Shown: positions 28,644 through 38,019 of the stretch, piece by piece
How the letters are laid out: every line of letters starts with the position of its first letter
How positions within the stretch are numbered: the stretch's first letter is position 1
Source: Wolfiporia cocos
Taxonomy: Eukaryota; Basidiomycota; Agaricomycetes; Polyporales; Phaeolaceae
Length of the DNA: 64,000 bases
Direction: 5' to 3'
Assembly: GCA_029448655.1 (NCBI GenBank)
Contig: JACCLO010000016.1
Span: forward strand, 682,001 to 746,000
The notes under the pieces: model-generated
Told to the model about the DNA's origin: nothing
Seen by the model: only the letters and a program-made list of their open reading frames with translations
Databases searched by the model: none
Translations under genes and position numbers: made by a program

Positions 28644-31243
28644 CGTAGAAGAACAGGATTTTGCCTAGGAGGGAAGCCCACGGTCTTACCCTCCAAGAAA
28701 GCAGCGCATGTAATTACCTCGTTCGAGAAGAATCGATCCCTCTTCATCCCGGTAATCATGACGCTGGCAAAACCCGTGAAGTGCAATGCACTAATCGACT
28801 CAGGAGCAATGTCGAATCTGATCCACAGCAGAGTGGTAGAAAAATACAAGGTGCCCACGCAACCCTTGAAGAACCCGATCATCATCAAAAATGTTGACGG
28901 AACAGAAAACAAAGATGGGCGAATAGACCGAGAAGCCACCATACTACTACGATATCCGAAGACCCAGAAAACGCGAAAAGTCCGATTCCTGGTAGGATCA
29001 ATCAGAACAGAGAATATGATTCTAGGGTATGGATGGCTAAAAGACGAAAACCCCACAATCGACTGGAAGGACCAAACAGTCGATGTACGATCGATGCTAG
29101 GGGCAGAAGAAAAGAAACAGGAAACCACGATCCGAATGGATACGGTAGAAATGGTAGTTGCCCCAGAAGGGAAAATTCCAACAAGGGGGACCCAAGAAGC
29201 TGCAGGGTACGACCTTTACGCTGCAGAAGAAACCGAGATTCCCGCCGGAGGATGGAAACTCATCTCCACAGGAGTAAAAATGAAGATCCCAAAAGGATCG
29301 TATGGAAGGTTGGCCGGACGATCAGGCAACACCCTCAGACACAGATTGGTAGTACAAGCCGGAGTCATAGACTCGGACTACCGAGGAGACGTCGGAGCCA
29401 TCGTCTTCAACTACTCAGACAAGGCACATAGAATTATCCCGGGCATGCGAATAGCCCAGATAATTTTCGAACGACACCTCACCCCCGACATTATAGAGGT
29501 CGAAGACCTAGATGAAACAGAATGAGGGGAGAAAGGGTTTGGATCCACGGACCAGCCAGAAGAAACAGCGCAGCGGCTCTATACTCCCGAGGAGTACGAA
29601 GCGATCCGGCGCTTTGCAAAAGATAACCCTAAGATCATAGGAAAGAAAGGGGAGACGCAAAAGAAGTTCCGAACAAAGATACAAATCATCAACGCTGTCA
29701 GGAAAGCGCTGACGAAATCCCAGGAATTCGCACAGAAAACCCCCGAACCAGAACGAACGATAGAGGAGATGGTCCCGAGACACCTACTGGACTTCGCCAA
29801 GGTGTTCAGCAAGGAGTCTGCAGCAGCGTTCCCCCTGTCGAGACCATGGGACCATGCGATCGAATTAAAACCCGATTTCGTGCCGAAAGACTGCAAAGTC
29901 TATGCACTCTCGCCTAAAGAGCAACAGGCGCTGGACGAATTCCTAAAAGAAAATTTGGCCAAGGGATTCATAGTCCCTTCAAAATCCCCGATGGTGTCAC
30001 CATTCTTTTTCGTTCCAAAGAAAGACAGCGGCCTACAACCCTGTCAAGATTATCGATATCTGAACGAAGGGACGATAAAGAACGTCTATCCCTTGCCACT
30101 GATCTCAGAGCTCCTGGAAAAGCTAAAAGGAGCAAAGATCTTCACAAAAATGGACCTTAGAGCGGGATACAACAACGTGCGGATCAAGAAGGGAGACGAA
30201 TGGAAAGCAGCCTTCAAAACAAACCGAGGGTTGTACGAGCCCACAGTTATGTTTTTCGGATTATGCAACGCACCCGGGACCTTTCAGGCAATGATGAATG
30301 AAATCCTGAAAGAAGAAATCCTCGAAGGATGGGTGCTTGTTTATATGGACGACATCCTCGTTTTCTCAGAGGATGAGTAAACACACAAAGAACGGGAACG
30401 GCGGATCCTTCAGAAATTAGTGGACAACCACCTCTTTGTGAAACCCGAGAAATGCGCCTTCGGCGTCGACCGAGTTGAGTTCCTAGGGCTGGTCATCACC
30501 CCAGGGAACATCCAGATGGACCCAGCGAAACTCAACGGGATTAAAGAATGGCCGACTCCCCGAAATCTCAAGGAAGTCAGATCCTTCCTAGGGTTTGCGA
30601 ACTTCTATCGAAAATTCATCGACCACTACTCAACGCACGCACGACCCCTGGTAGACCTCACAAAAACGGTCACAGGAACGGGGTTCCAGTGGACGGACAA
30701 AGAACAGAGAGCGTTCGACTTCATGAAGCAGGCATTCACGACGGCGCCCGCGCTAGGAACACCAGACAAGGGAAAACCATTCATCCTCGAAACAGATGCA
30801 TCTCAGTTCGCCACAGGAGCAGTGCTGAAACAAACAGATGAAACAGGGCGCGAACGGCCAGTGGGATATCTCTCACAATCCCTGACATCAACAGAACGGA
30901 ACTACGAAATCTACGATCACGAACTACTCGGAATAGTCCGAGCATTAGAAGAATGGCGGCACCTATTGGAAGGAGCACCGCATCGGATCTTGATCCGAAG
31001 TGATCATCAGAACCTGACGTACTGGAGAAGTGCACAGCGCCTAAATTGGCGACAAGCGAGATGGCATCTATTCCTTTCACAATTCGACCTGAAATTGCAA
31101 CACGTCCCCAGAAGGAAACTAGTCATGGCCGACACACTTTCCAGGTTGTACCACCTGGACGAAAGCAACGAGGACAACGAGGGAATCACCATGATTCCAG
31201 ACGAACTCGTCGTCCATGCAATCCAGATCCCGCAATATTGTGC
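28644..31243 (+). pseudogene. pol: E2 Pol N-terminal part: protease, dUTPase, RT, RNase H
   Basis: A single frame with two stops. Domains: retropepsin (NALIDSGAMSNLI, about 28790); dUTPase (about 29150-29560) with AGYDLYAAEE, GRLAGRSGN, AGVIDSDYRGDV and PGMRIAQIIFER; RT with YMDD near 30350; RNase H with LETDASQFATGAVL and YEIYDHELLG. A TGA at 29523-29525 sits just before the dUTPase glycine-rich motif (GEKGFGSTD), where an Arg codon is found in E1. A TAA at 30378-30380 follows the RT palm. Both fit C-to-T changes. The frame leaves Pol homology near 31243 at the junction with a transposase fragment. dUTPase between protease and RT differs from the C-terminal place in E1. Confidence 0.9.
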
Positions 31244-32098
31244 AGGATGCACGATGCATTATATATCCTGGCACCAATGGTGATGCATGGTGGGACACTG
31301 AACAGCTCATCAAGCAAGTACAAGACAGCTTCGAGATTGCGAAGAATGTTTTTCCAGGTCGCCAGCTGCTTTATATTTTTGACCAATCATCTGCACATGC
31401 ATCACTACCCCCCGATGCGTTGCGTGCATTCGACATGAACAAATCTGACGGTGGGAAACAGCGGAAGCAACGGGATACTGTGATCCCAATGTCTAACCCT
31501 TCTGCTACACAACGTGGGCAGGTACAGAAGATGACACTTGCTGATGGCAGCCCCAAAGGGCTCAAACGAGTTCTGGAGGAGCGTGGCTTCAATGTGTCCA
31601 AAATGCATGCAAAATGCTCCCCTGTTTGTCCTTGGGAGAATACCGATTGCTGCATGGCTCGGTTACTCAGCAAACAGAATGACTTCGCCAATCAGCCATC
31701 AATGCTTGAGATGGCTATCAAGGATGCTGGGCACATCTGTATTTTCCTGCCCAAATTCCATTGTGAGCTCAATCCAATCGAGATGGTGAGGATCAGCTCT
31801 TTAGATTGCCGAATTCATGACTAATAAACAAACTTAGTATTGGGGCTGGTGCAAGCACCGCTACCGTGAAATACCTAAGAAGACATTTGCCGAAGCAAAG
31901 CGGGCTGCATTAGAACAGCTCAATAGCTGTCCAGTTGAAGTTATACAACGGTTTATTAACCGTGCTTGGCGATTTATGAGTGCGTACCGGCTAGGTCTAA
32001 CTGGAAAAGCTGCAGCCTGGGCTGTGCGCAAGCAAAAGCAGCATAGACAGGTTTCGGAACAAGCAATGATGTCAATTGAAGCTGTTCTTACTTTGTGA
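31244..32098 (+). pseudogene. DDE transposase 3' fragment (IS630/Tc1-like) with its intron
   Basis: Two exons (to 31785, then 31838-32098) around a 52-bp intron (GTGAGG...CTTAG with an ACTAAT branch site). The peptide starts abruptly at about YPGTNGDAWWD. It contains IFDQSSAHAS (second catalytic Asp), SDGGKQRKQRD, PKGLKRVLEERG, a Cys-rich patch CSPVCPW...DCC, and FHCELNPIEM-YWGWCK, which matches the last catalytic Glu block of IS630/Tc1-type DDE enzymes (LNPIE-x-x-W). It ends in a normal stop. The first catalytic Asp region is missing. This is a common fungal transposase-like family; the exact superfamily is not certain. Confidence 0.75.
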
Positions 32099-32314
32099 TA
32101 GATAATGTACACATTTTTCTCGCTGCACCCATTGAGCCGCACTGGATAACCGCAAAATCTGGTCCGGAATTTGGCCAACCCCCAAAAAGCGTGGGAAAAA
32201 TACCAAAAAATCGTTTTCCGACATTCTAAACTTCCCTGAGTCTGAATCCATGCTTACAATCATCATAAACCTAGCAGTTCAAGTGCTATGAAATTTACCG
32301 TGTTTGATTGTCCA
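32099..32314 (+). other. Non-coding tail of the transposase fragment
   Basis: This lies between the transposase stop and the point where integrase homology resumes (YHPQTDGQTER at about 32318). It may be the 3' flank of the transposase gene carried along. No clear terminal inverted repeat or target duplication was found around 31244-32314. Confidence 0.5.
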
Positions 32315-33120
32315 CGACTGTACCATCCCCAGACAGACGGACAAACGGAAAGGATGAACCAACAGATCAAAGTATACCTTCGTATCTATTGCATGAACGA
32401 CCCTTTCCAATGGGTACAACGACTGCCTGACGTCGAATTTGCGCACAACACCAGACGGACCGAAAACCGACCAGCGCCACTTGAAATAATCCTAGGATAT
32501 ATCCCGAGAGGATTTCCAGATTATGACAGAATAGGGAACGTCCCGGCAGCTGTCGACAGGATCAAGAAGGTCAAAGAGGCGCGAAAGATGGCATTCATCG
32601 CGCATGAATTAGCCCAGAAAAGAATGGCAGGACGGTTTCTTAGGGAACTGCCAAAGCTCGAGAAAGGGGACAAGGTCTGGCTCGATGCCAAGAACCTAAC
32701 AATCCCCTATGAATCAAACAAATTGGCACCAAAAAGAGAAGGACCCTTCACCATCACAGAAAAGATGGGACCCACGACATACCGGTTGCAGTTACCGGCG
32801 AGCTGGAAAATTCATCCGGTATTCCACGCTGCCTTACTAAAACCATTCAAAGAAACAAGGGTGCACGGACCCAATTACCTACGGCCGCCACTGGATATCG
32901 TTAAGGGACAAGAAGAATATGAAGTCGAAGCTGTCTTGGCTGACAGATGGCGAGGAAAGAAGCATCAATACTTCGTCAAGTGGAAAGGCTATGCCACGGC
33001 CGACAACTCATGGGAAGATGAGGCGAACCTGGAGCATTCCAAAGAGCTGATAAAAAGCTACCACAGAACGCGAGTCAGGACAACCCCAACACTCGAAAGG
33101 CGAACAGTAATAGTATGTCG
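32315..33120 (+). pseudogene. pol: E2 Pol C-terminal part: integrase end and chromodomain
   Basis: This begins at YHPQTDGQTERMNQ, the block with the third catalytic residue of the integrase. It then has the GPFTI...TYRLQLPASWKIHPVFHAALL C-terminal (GPY/F-like) module and a chromodomain with EVEAVLADRW, YFVKWKGY and NSWEDEANL (about 32920-33050). The HHCC finger and the first two catalytic Asp residues are absent, replaced by the transposase fragment upstream. The frame runs on beyond this point, but the sequence then belongs to overlapping ORF3. Confidence 0.9.
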
Positions 33121-34176
33121 ACGACTCGCCACCAGCTTCCCCGACGCACCGCAACCCCCGACGACGCAGGCCGTCGAGAAGGACGACCAAGAGGTACGCC
33201 TCCATGGAGGCACTCTCCTCAGCACCTACAGATTAGACACGCCCTCCTCTGGTACAGGGCCGAGGGACCTTTTGCTGGCCGAGTCGATGGCTGGACGGCC
33301 CTCTTTGACATCGCGCAGGACCTCACCCACGTTTACAGCTCGTACCAGAACATCACCGAGGACCTCGTCCGAATGGAGGGGCAGATCAGAGCGCAGAGAG
33401 AGGGACTCGAGCTACTCACCGACAGACTTATTGACCGATTGGCCGCCACTACGACGGCCCGACTACGACACGCGCTCAACGACTTCGAGGATCGCGAGCA
33501 CGTTGCTCCCGACCGACCCGAATACGTACCGCGACCCGCCCGCTTTTTCACCACCGACGAACGACGCCGAGTTGCAGGGCCGTTTAATTTTATGGAACGC
33601 GATCGAGTACTATTTCCACTGTCTACCGAGACTCAGAGGGCCCGCCGAACAGGAGTTAGAGACTCGGCGCCACGTATTCCTGGTGTGGGAAGCGACAGGC
33701 GACGTGAACCACCAGCACGCCAGGAGAGCCCTAGGGCTACCCCAGAGAGACAGCGAAGAGCGAATAGCACGCCGCCTATTTGACGATCTCCTTCGGTGCA
33801 GAGTATTACCCGCGAGGAGTTTGAGCGAGGTGCGAGGGAGCACGAACGGGACACCGCCTCCCTACCCACATGGGCCGCACGAAACCTTCACCGAGCCGCA
33901 CACCACTGGAGGTACCAACATAACGAATACCTCCGCGATATCCCTTCCCTACGGGTACCAGCGAGGCCCTCACCCGAGCAGCCGTGTCGACAATGTGGTT
34001 CCGCTAACCACTGGATCCTCGACTGCCCCGATTATATCTGCAGAGCTTGTGGGCTCAATCAACCAGGTCATCGACAGAATGAATGCCGCCAACACTTCGT
34101 ATGGCGAACTCCTACGACCCCATCCCTCAGCGGGAACGGCGACATCTACAACGAACAGGACGCCGAGGCACTCTGA
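33115..34176 (+). pseudogene. E2 ORF3 with tandem zinc knuckles
   Basis: A third gene after pol, starting at an ATG (MSTTRHQLPRR) in a different frame from pol. Frame 1 reads a helical segment (HALLWYRAEGPFAGRVDGW..., then NITEDLVRMEGQI and ELLTDRLIDRLAA). From about 33570 homology to E0 moves to frame 2 (ELQGRLILWNAIEYYFHCL..., HVFLVWEATGD). It returns to frame 1 after 33783 (REEFERGAREHE, YLRDIPS). It ends with CRQCGSANHWILDC (CX2CX4HX4C) and CRACGLNQPGHRQNEC (CX2CX6HX4C). A TGA at 33781-33783 aligns with CGA in E0. Two frameshifts and one stop make it a pseudogene here, but its conservation in E0 shows that it is a genuine element gene. Nucleic-acid binding is inferred. Confidence 0.7.
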
Positions 34177-34193
34177 AGAGGGGAACTTGGAAA

Positions 34194-34230
34194 ATTCGTC
34201 GAGGCCGACGAATGCCTAGGGAGGGGCTGA
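34194..34230 (+). promoter_or_regulatory. E2 pre-PPT hairpin and polypurine tract
   Basis: A perfect 7-bp hairpin, ATTCGTC/GACGAAT (34194-34200 and 34207-34213), with loop GAGGCC, followed 17 nt later by the LTR. The tract between reads GCCTAGGGAGGGGCTGA. Confidence 0.75.
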
Positions 34231-34938
34231 TGTTACAGTTATTTTGATTTTTCGAATATCGACAGAACTCACCACCGGGCGAATACGATACAGGGACTTG
34301 TTGCGCAACCAGCCCCCCTGGCTACTCGTGATCTTACTGGGCGCATCCCCAGTTGTACTAGTCTATAGGGCTTGTTTCATCTTTGGCAGATCCAACCCTG
34401 CCACCGTTTCATGTTCATCGTTTATTAGCTGACAGATGGTGTTCAACCGCCATCATTCCTATCTATCGTCTCAGATATATCACTCCATACTTATCAGACG
34501 TTTGGGACTATAGCGTAGATAGTATCTGTGGCATCTGGGACGGACTTGACCCCTGAAACCTAGCGTAGTATAAAAACTCATGTACTTACCATCGAGGCTC
34601 TTCAGCTCGACCTTGTTGTATAAACAAGAAGTCTTATACTCGTTCTCAAACGTAGGAAACTACGCTCAGTATTTCTCACTCAAGCAATCAAACGACTAAG
34701 TCCTCGAAGTGCACACTGACTTCTCGGACTTAGGCGAGTCATATATTCTATTCGACTCGCACTTGAACAGATTATATCCTCTAACGTGTATTGGATATTA
34801 ACCGATCTCCTAAGGACTTCACTTAGGACCTGAAGGCATCTAACGAGTATTTGCCTTGCATACGGCGACGTGCCTACATGCAGAAGAACGATCTATATTC
34901 GCGACTCGAATATACGAACGGGTATTTGACCCGTAACA
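34231..34938 (+). repeat. 3' LTR of E2
   Basis: A 708-bp LTR, TGTTACAG to CCGTAACA. It differs from the 5' LTR at several dozen sites concentrated in the first 400 bp. TATA box near 34561-34575. The internal hairpins of the 5' LTR are kept, for example CTTGTT-GTATA-AACAAG. Confidence 0.9.
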
Positions 34939-35380
34939 ACAAATCCCTGTGGCACAGAGCACAAATCCCCGTGGTGTGGGGTATTTACATTACAAAAATC
35001 CCCATGATGTGGGGCACAAATCCCTGTGGCATGGGCGCTAGCAGCGCACCTTGCAGGCGCTGGGCGTGGGAAATCACCGGCGCCAGGCGCCCTATCTAAT
35101 GGGAGCAGGAATGACGCCCATGGATGCCACACAGCAAATGTGGATGCCAGGTGCACTCCACGCGACCGCTCCCATGCGAGCTCCCATTACTTATACAGTT
35201 GACTCACTCATAATGCATACACTCATAATGCATATCTTGTCATAATGCATAGCTGGAGCCGAGAACCACCATGGGGAGCAGGGAGTTATGCATAAAATGT
35301 CATACTGGATAATGCATAGCCTAACCAGGGGTTATGCATTAGTATGTCATACCGGATATGGCATAAAAGTAAGGTGCTGT
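34939..35380. repeat. Short interspersed repeats flanking E2
   Basis: Four near copies of (C)ACAAATCCC(C/T)GTGG or AAAATCCCCATGATG lie in 34938-35035. Between 35205 and 35365 there are several CATAATGCATA / TATGCATTA words in both orientations. No gene is seen. Confidence 0.5.
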
Positions 35381-36181
35381 GAACCATCTCTGATCGATTT
35401 GGACCCTCCATGATTGGCTGCGAGCCAATCACATGACTTGGAGTTCAAGCCAAGCGCTCACCAGTCAAGGAAGCGGTCGAAGCATTTTGCTAATCAACCT
35501 GCATTGCTCTGTTCTTCAATGTCACGACATCTATACACTGAGCACTGGAAAATCTGACTGCAACAGCCATCTCAATGCATCACCCAATGCGCTTTGACAA
35601 GTGCATCATTCATGCCGTGATCTGGAATTATGTAAGCTGCGCAAACACTCGAATAGTCATCAGCAAAATGCGAGCTGCCTGATCTGCCCCGGTAGCGGTT
35701 GCCAACCTCGGTTGGTCAGGTAAGCGCTGGACTGGGCAGAAAAACTCAGGTAAACCCTTGGTAAACTGTGCAAGAGCATAGCTGTCGCTGATCTTCTGTC
35801 TAACCTGAACACATGTTCCAAAGGGCTGTTCAAGTTGATTGCAGGCAGCGATATGCCGCACAAGGCTTACTCAGACTGTAGACATTAGATATATTGGTGG
35901 AAGGGTGGAAGGGTGGAAGGGTGGCACATGTGCACATAGTAACGGTGTGTGTTTAATTGAGTTGACATACATTATACAAATCAGACATTCCCAGAGTGTC
36001 TGTATATTGAGAATTAATCTGAAAACAAACAGACGGTCTGACTCAATTGTACAACAGATTGATATACTCCGAGCATCCGTAAATCGGATCGCACATTCAT
36101 TGAAACTTGATCTTGTTCTTGTCAAAATTCCAGATCGATCGCATAGCACGGGATGGTGCTATAGCAACAAGGTGACGTTGA
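35381..36181. other. Non-coding stretch with a (GGTGGAAG)n microsatellite
   Basis: No gene recognised. 35896-35925 holds about three and a half copies of GGTGGAAG. Confidence 0.6.
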
Positions 36182-36731
36182 ATGGTCTGCAGAGCGGGTA
36201 AGCTTACAATGGATAGCTTAACATCACATGTTTATAACAGGCAGCAAGTGCAGGCATGCACCTTGCTGGTTTGTGTCTCATCACGTCTGCTGTTCCTAGT
36301 GTCCTCACATATTCTTATGCAGGCCCCGACTATATCAGTTATGCCCCACAGACTACCTATTACCCCAACTCCCCACCCCCAACCTCGGGCAGCGTACCGG
36401 AATGTCAAACGCCCTCGTCTTGATAATGAAGGATTGGCGGGCGCGGAAGTTTTACAGTTACCCACACAGAGCTCTGTTTTCGTGCAGCACATGAAGCCCG
36501 TACAGTTCACCTCTTCTACTCTGCATATGCAACCTCATGTAGTCCAGGCAATGGCCTCACATGGTCACAAATGAAATGCCTTTCAAGCAGCCGTGTCTTA
36601 CTCGACCTCGGTGGCGTACAGCCTTCTCAACAGTACATTGATGAAAACGTTCTCTCGCAATCCGGCAATCTCGATGACATCGAAGGTGATGGCAGTGGTG
36701 ACGATGAAGGCATCGAGAATGGTGATAACTA
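36182..36731 (+). pseudogene. Possible remnant of an unidentified gene
   Basis: The frame from 36182 contains RAAYRNVKRPRLDNEGLAGA, which looks like a nuclear-type basic/acidic stretch, preceded by a possible acceptor (TTATGCAG near 36321). A second frame ending at about 36731 reads LLDLGGVQPSQQYIDENV and an Asp/Gly-rich acidic tail (DDIEGDGSGDDEGIENGDN). The frames do not join cleanly. I recognise no family. Confidence 0.25.
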
Positions 36732-36793
36732 AAATGGTCTTTCTCCGGCACTGGACTACTGTATCCTGTCTCGCTCCGGCTGCGTTTCACCAA

Positions 36794-38019
36794 TGAGATC
36801 TACTAACGACCTCATTCTCTCATGTTCCTGCCTTGTGTGCTCTCGTGCTCTCGCATTCCTTATGCTCTTGTGGTTTCATGTTTTCTTGCCTATACTGCTG
36901 AACCTCCTGCTTCACTCGATACCCTTTCTGCACTGCGCTTTCTCCACAATCATTGTCCCCACAGCGCTCTCGCCTCATTGTCTTTTCCCCCGCACTACAT
37001 GTTTTTATTCTTCTCCCTCCGTGTCATTTGCTTTCTGCAGAATAATTTGGACCTTACTTTTAATGGGCTCTTTAACATTAGTTTACCGCATGACTGCTGT
37101 AGATGTGATGGTTATAAAGTGTAATTTTGCAATTATTGTGAGAGTTCAAAATCAAAGGGGCTGCTGGTTTCAGGCAGACGGTAGCATTACACCAGGGTCT
37201 GGAGTGATGAACCCCGAACCGACGATGGGTTGCGCAGCTTATCTCAGACTGGGCTCTTAGTTCTACAGGTCATCCCAGACAGGCTTCTAATTACACAGGT
37301 CATTCCAGACCTGCCTCTTGCCAACCTGTGAATCTCCAGAGCCGTCAGCGAGTTCCACAGAGCATGCACGACCACGTGGTGGCTTATCTGTTCAATAAAC
37401 TTACAGATCTAGGTAGCAGGGCACAGCGTGGTCTGTCTACTCGTATCAGCCTGGCTTGACAGATATTCTCAGGTATGTGCATATCTTCTTGCTCGCACTT
37501 TGCTGATGCCGTACTGCCCTTGCATCTCACAAACAGGTCATGCTCTGGGACTTAGTGTTGAAGAGGAATGATACCGTCATGTAACTCAATGTCACTTGTA
37601 TTCCATTTGTCATAGCTACATCCTCAGAACATGTCAACCAAGGTACTTAAGCGAAGGCAGAACGTGACACCGTCATTGCAGGATGTCACAGGATATAACG
37701 GTATGTCACCGGAGTCACATGCATGTGACGCACATTATAATGCATACAATGCATCACGTGTCAATCATTGGCTGAGCACGCCCAGGGAGCTAGCGTACTG
37801 TTGTCTAACAGCTCGATCGAGACGGTATCCGAGACTGCATCAATTGTGATCTAGACCGATGTTACATAAAATCCAGCTTTGCTGCTGATCAAGGGGAATA
37901 ATCACAAAAATAAGCATATTCATGGCCGCAGGCAATAATGAAACGATGGTGTGAAGGCGAACGAAACGCATCCGCAAAGCTAGAGAGCGATCAAGTACAT
38001 TAGACGTTCTGACAACGCA
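36794..38019. other. Non-coding stretch
   Basis: Open frames here are T-rich and lack domain features. Two imperfect direct repeats of ACAGGTCAT(C/T)CCAGAC occur at about 37266 and 37297. No gene is supported. Confidence 0.5.

Larger units (their letters stand above)
25701..34938 (+). mobile_element. Ty3/gypsy retrotransposon E2 (degenerate, composite)
   Basis: A plus-strand element bounded by LTRs 25701-26407 and 34231-34938. Layout: 5' LTR, gag, solo copia LTR insertion, protease-dUTPase-RT-RNase H with two stop codons, transposase fragment replacing most of the integrase, integrase end plus chromodomain, ORF3, polypurine tract, 3' LTR. The LTRs differ at several dozen positions, mostly transitions. 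The flanking pentamers (AGGCA left, ACAAA right) do not match, so the ends may come from different copies or the flank has changed. It is related to E0 by LTR ends and ORF3. Confidence 0.9.

Noticed and set aside
36793..37260. 155-codon frame with hydrophobic stretches resembling a membrane protein
   Set aside because: The hydrophobicity comes from a T-rich non-coding tract; no family resemblance or start context.
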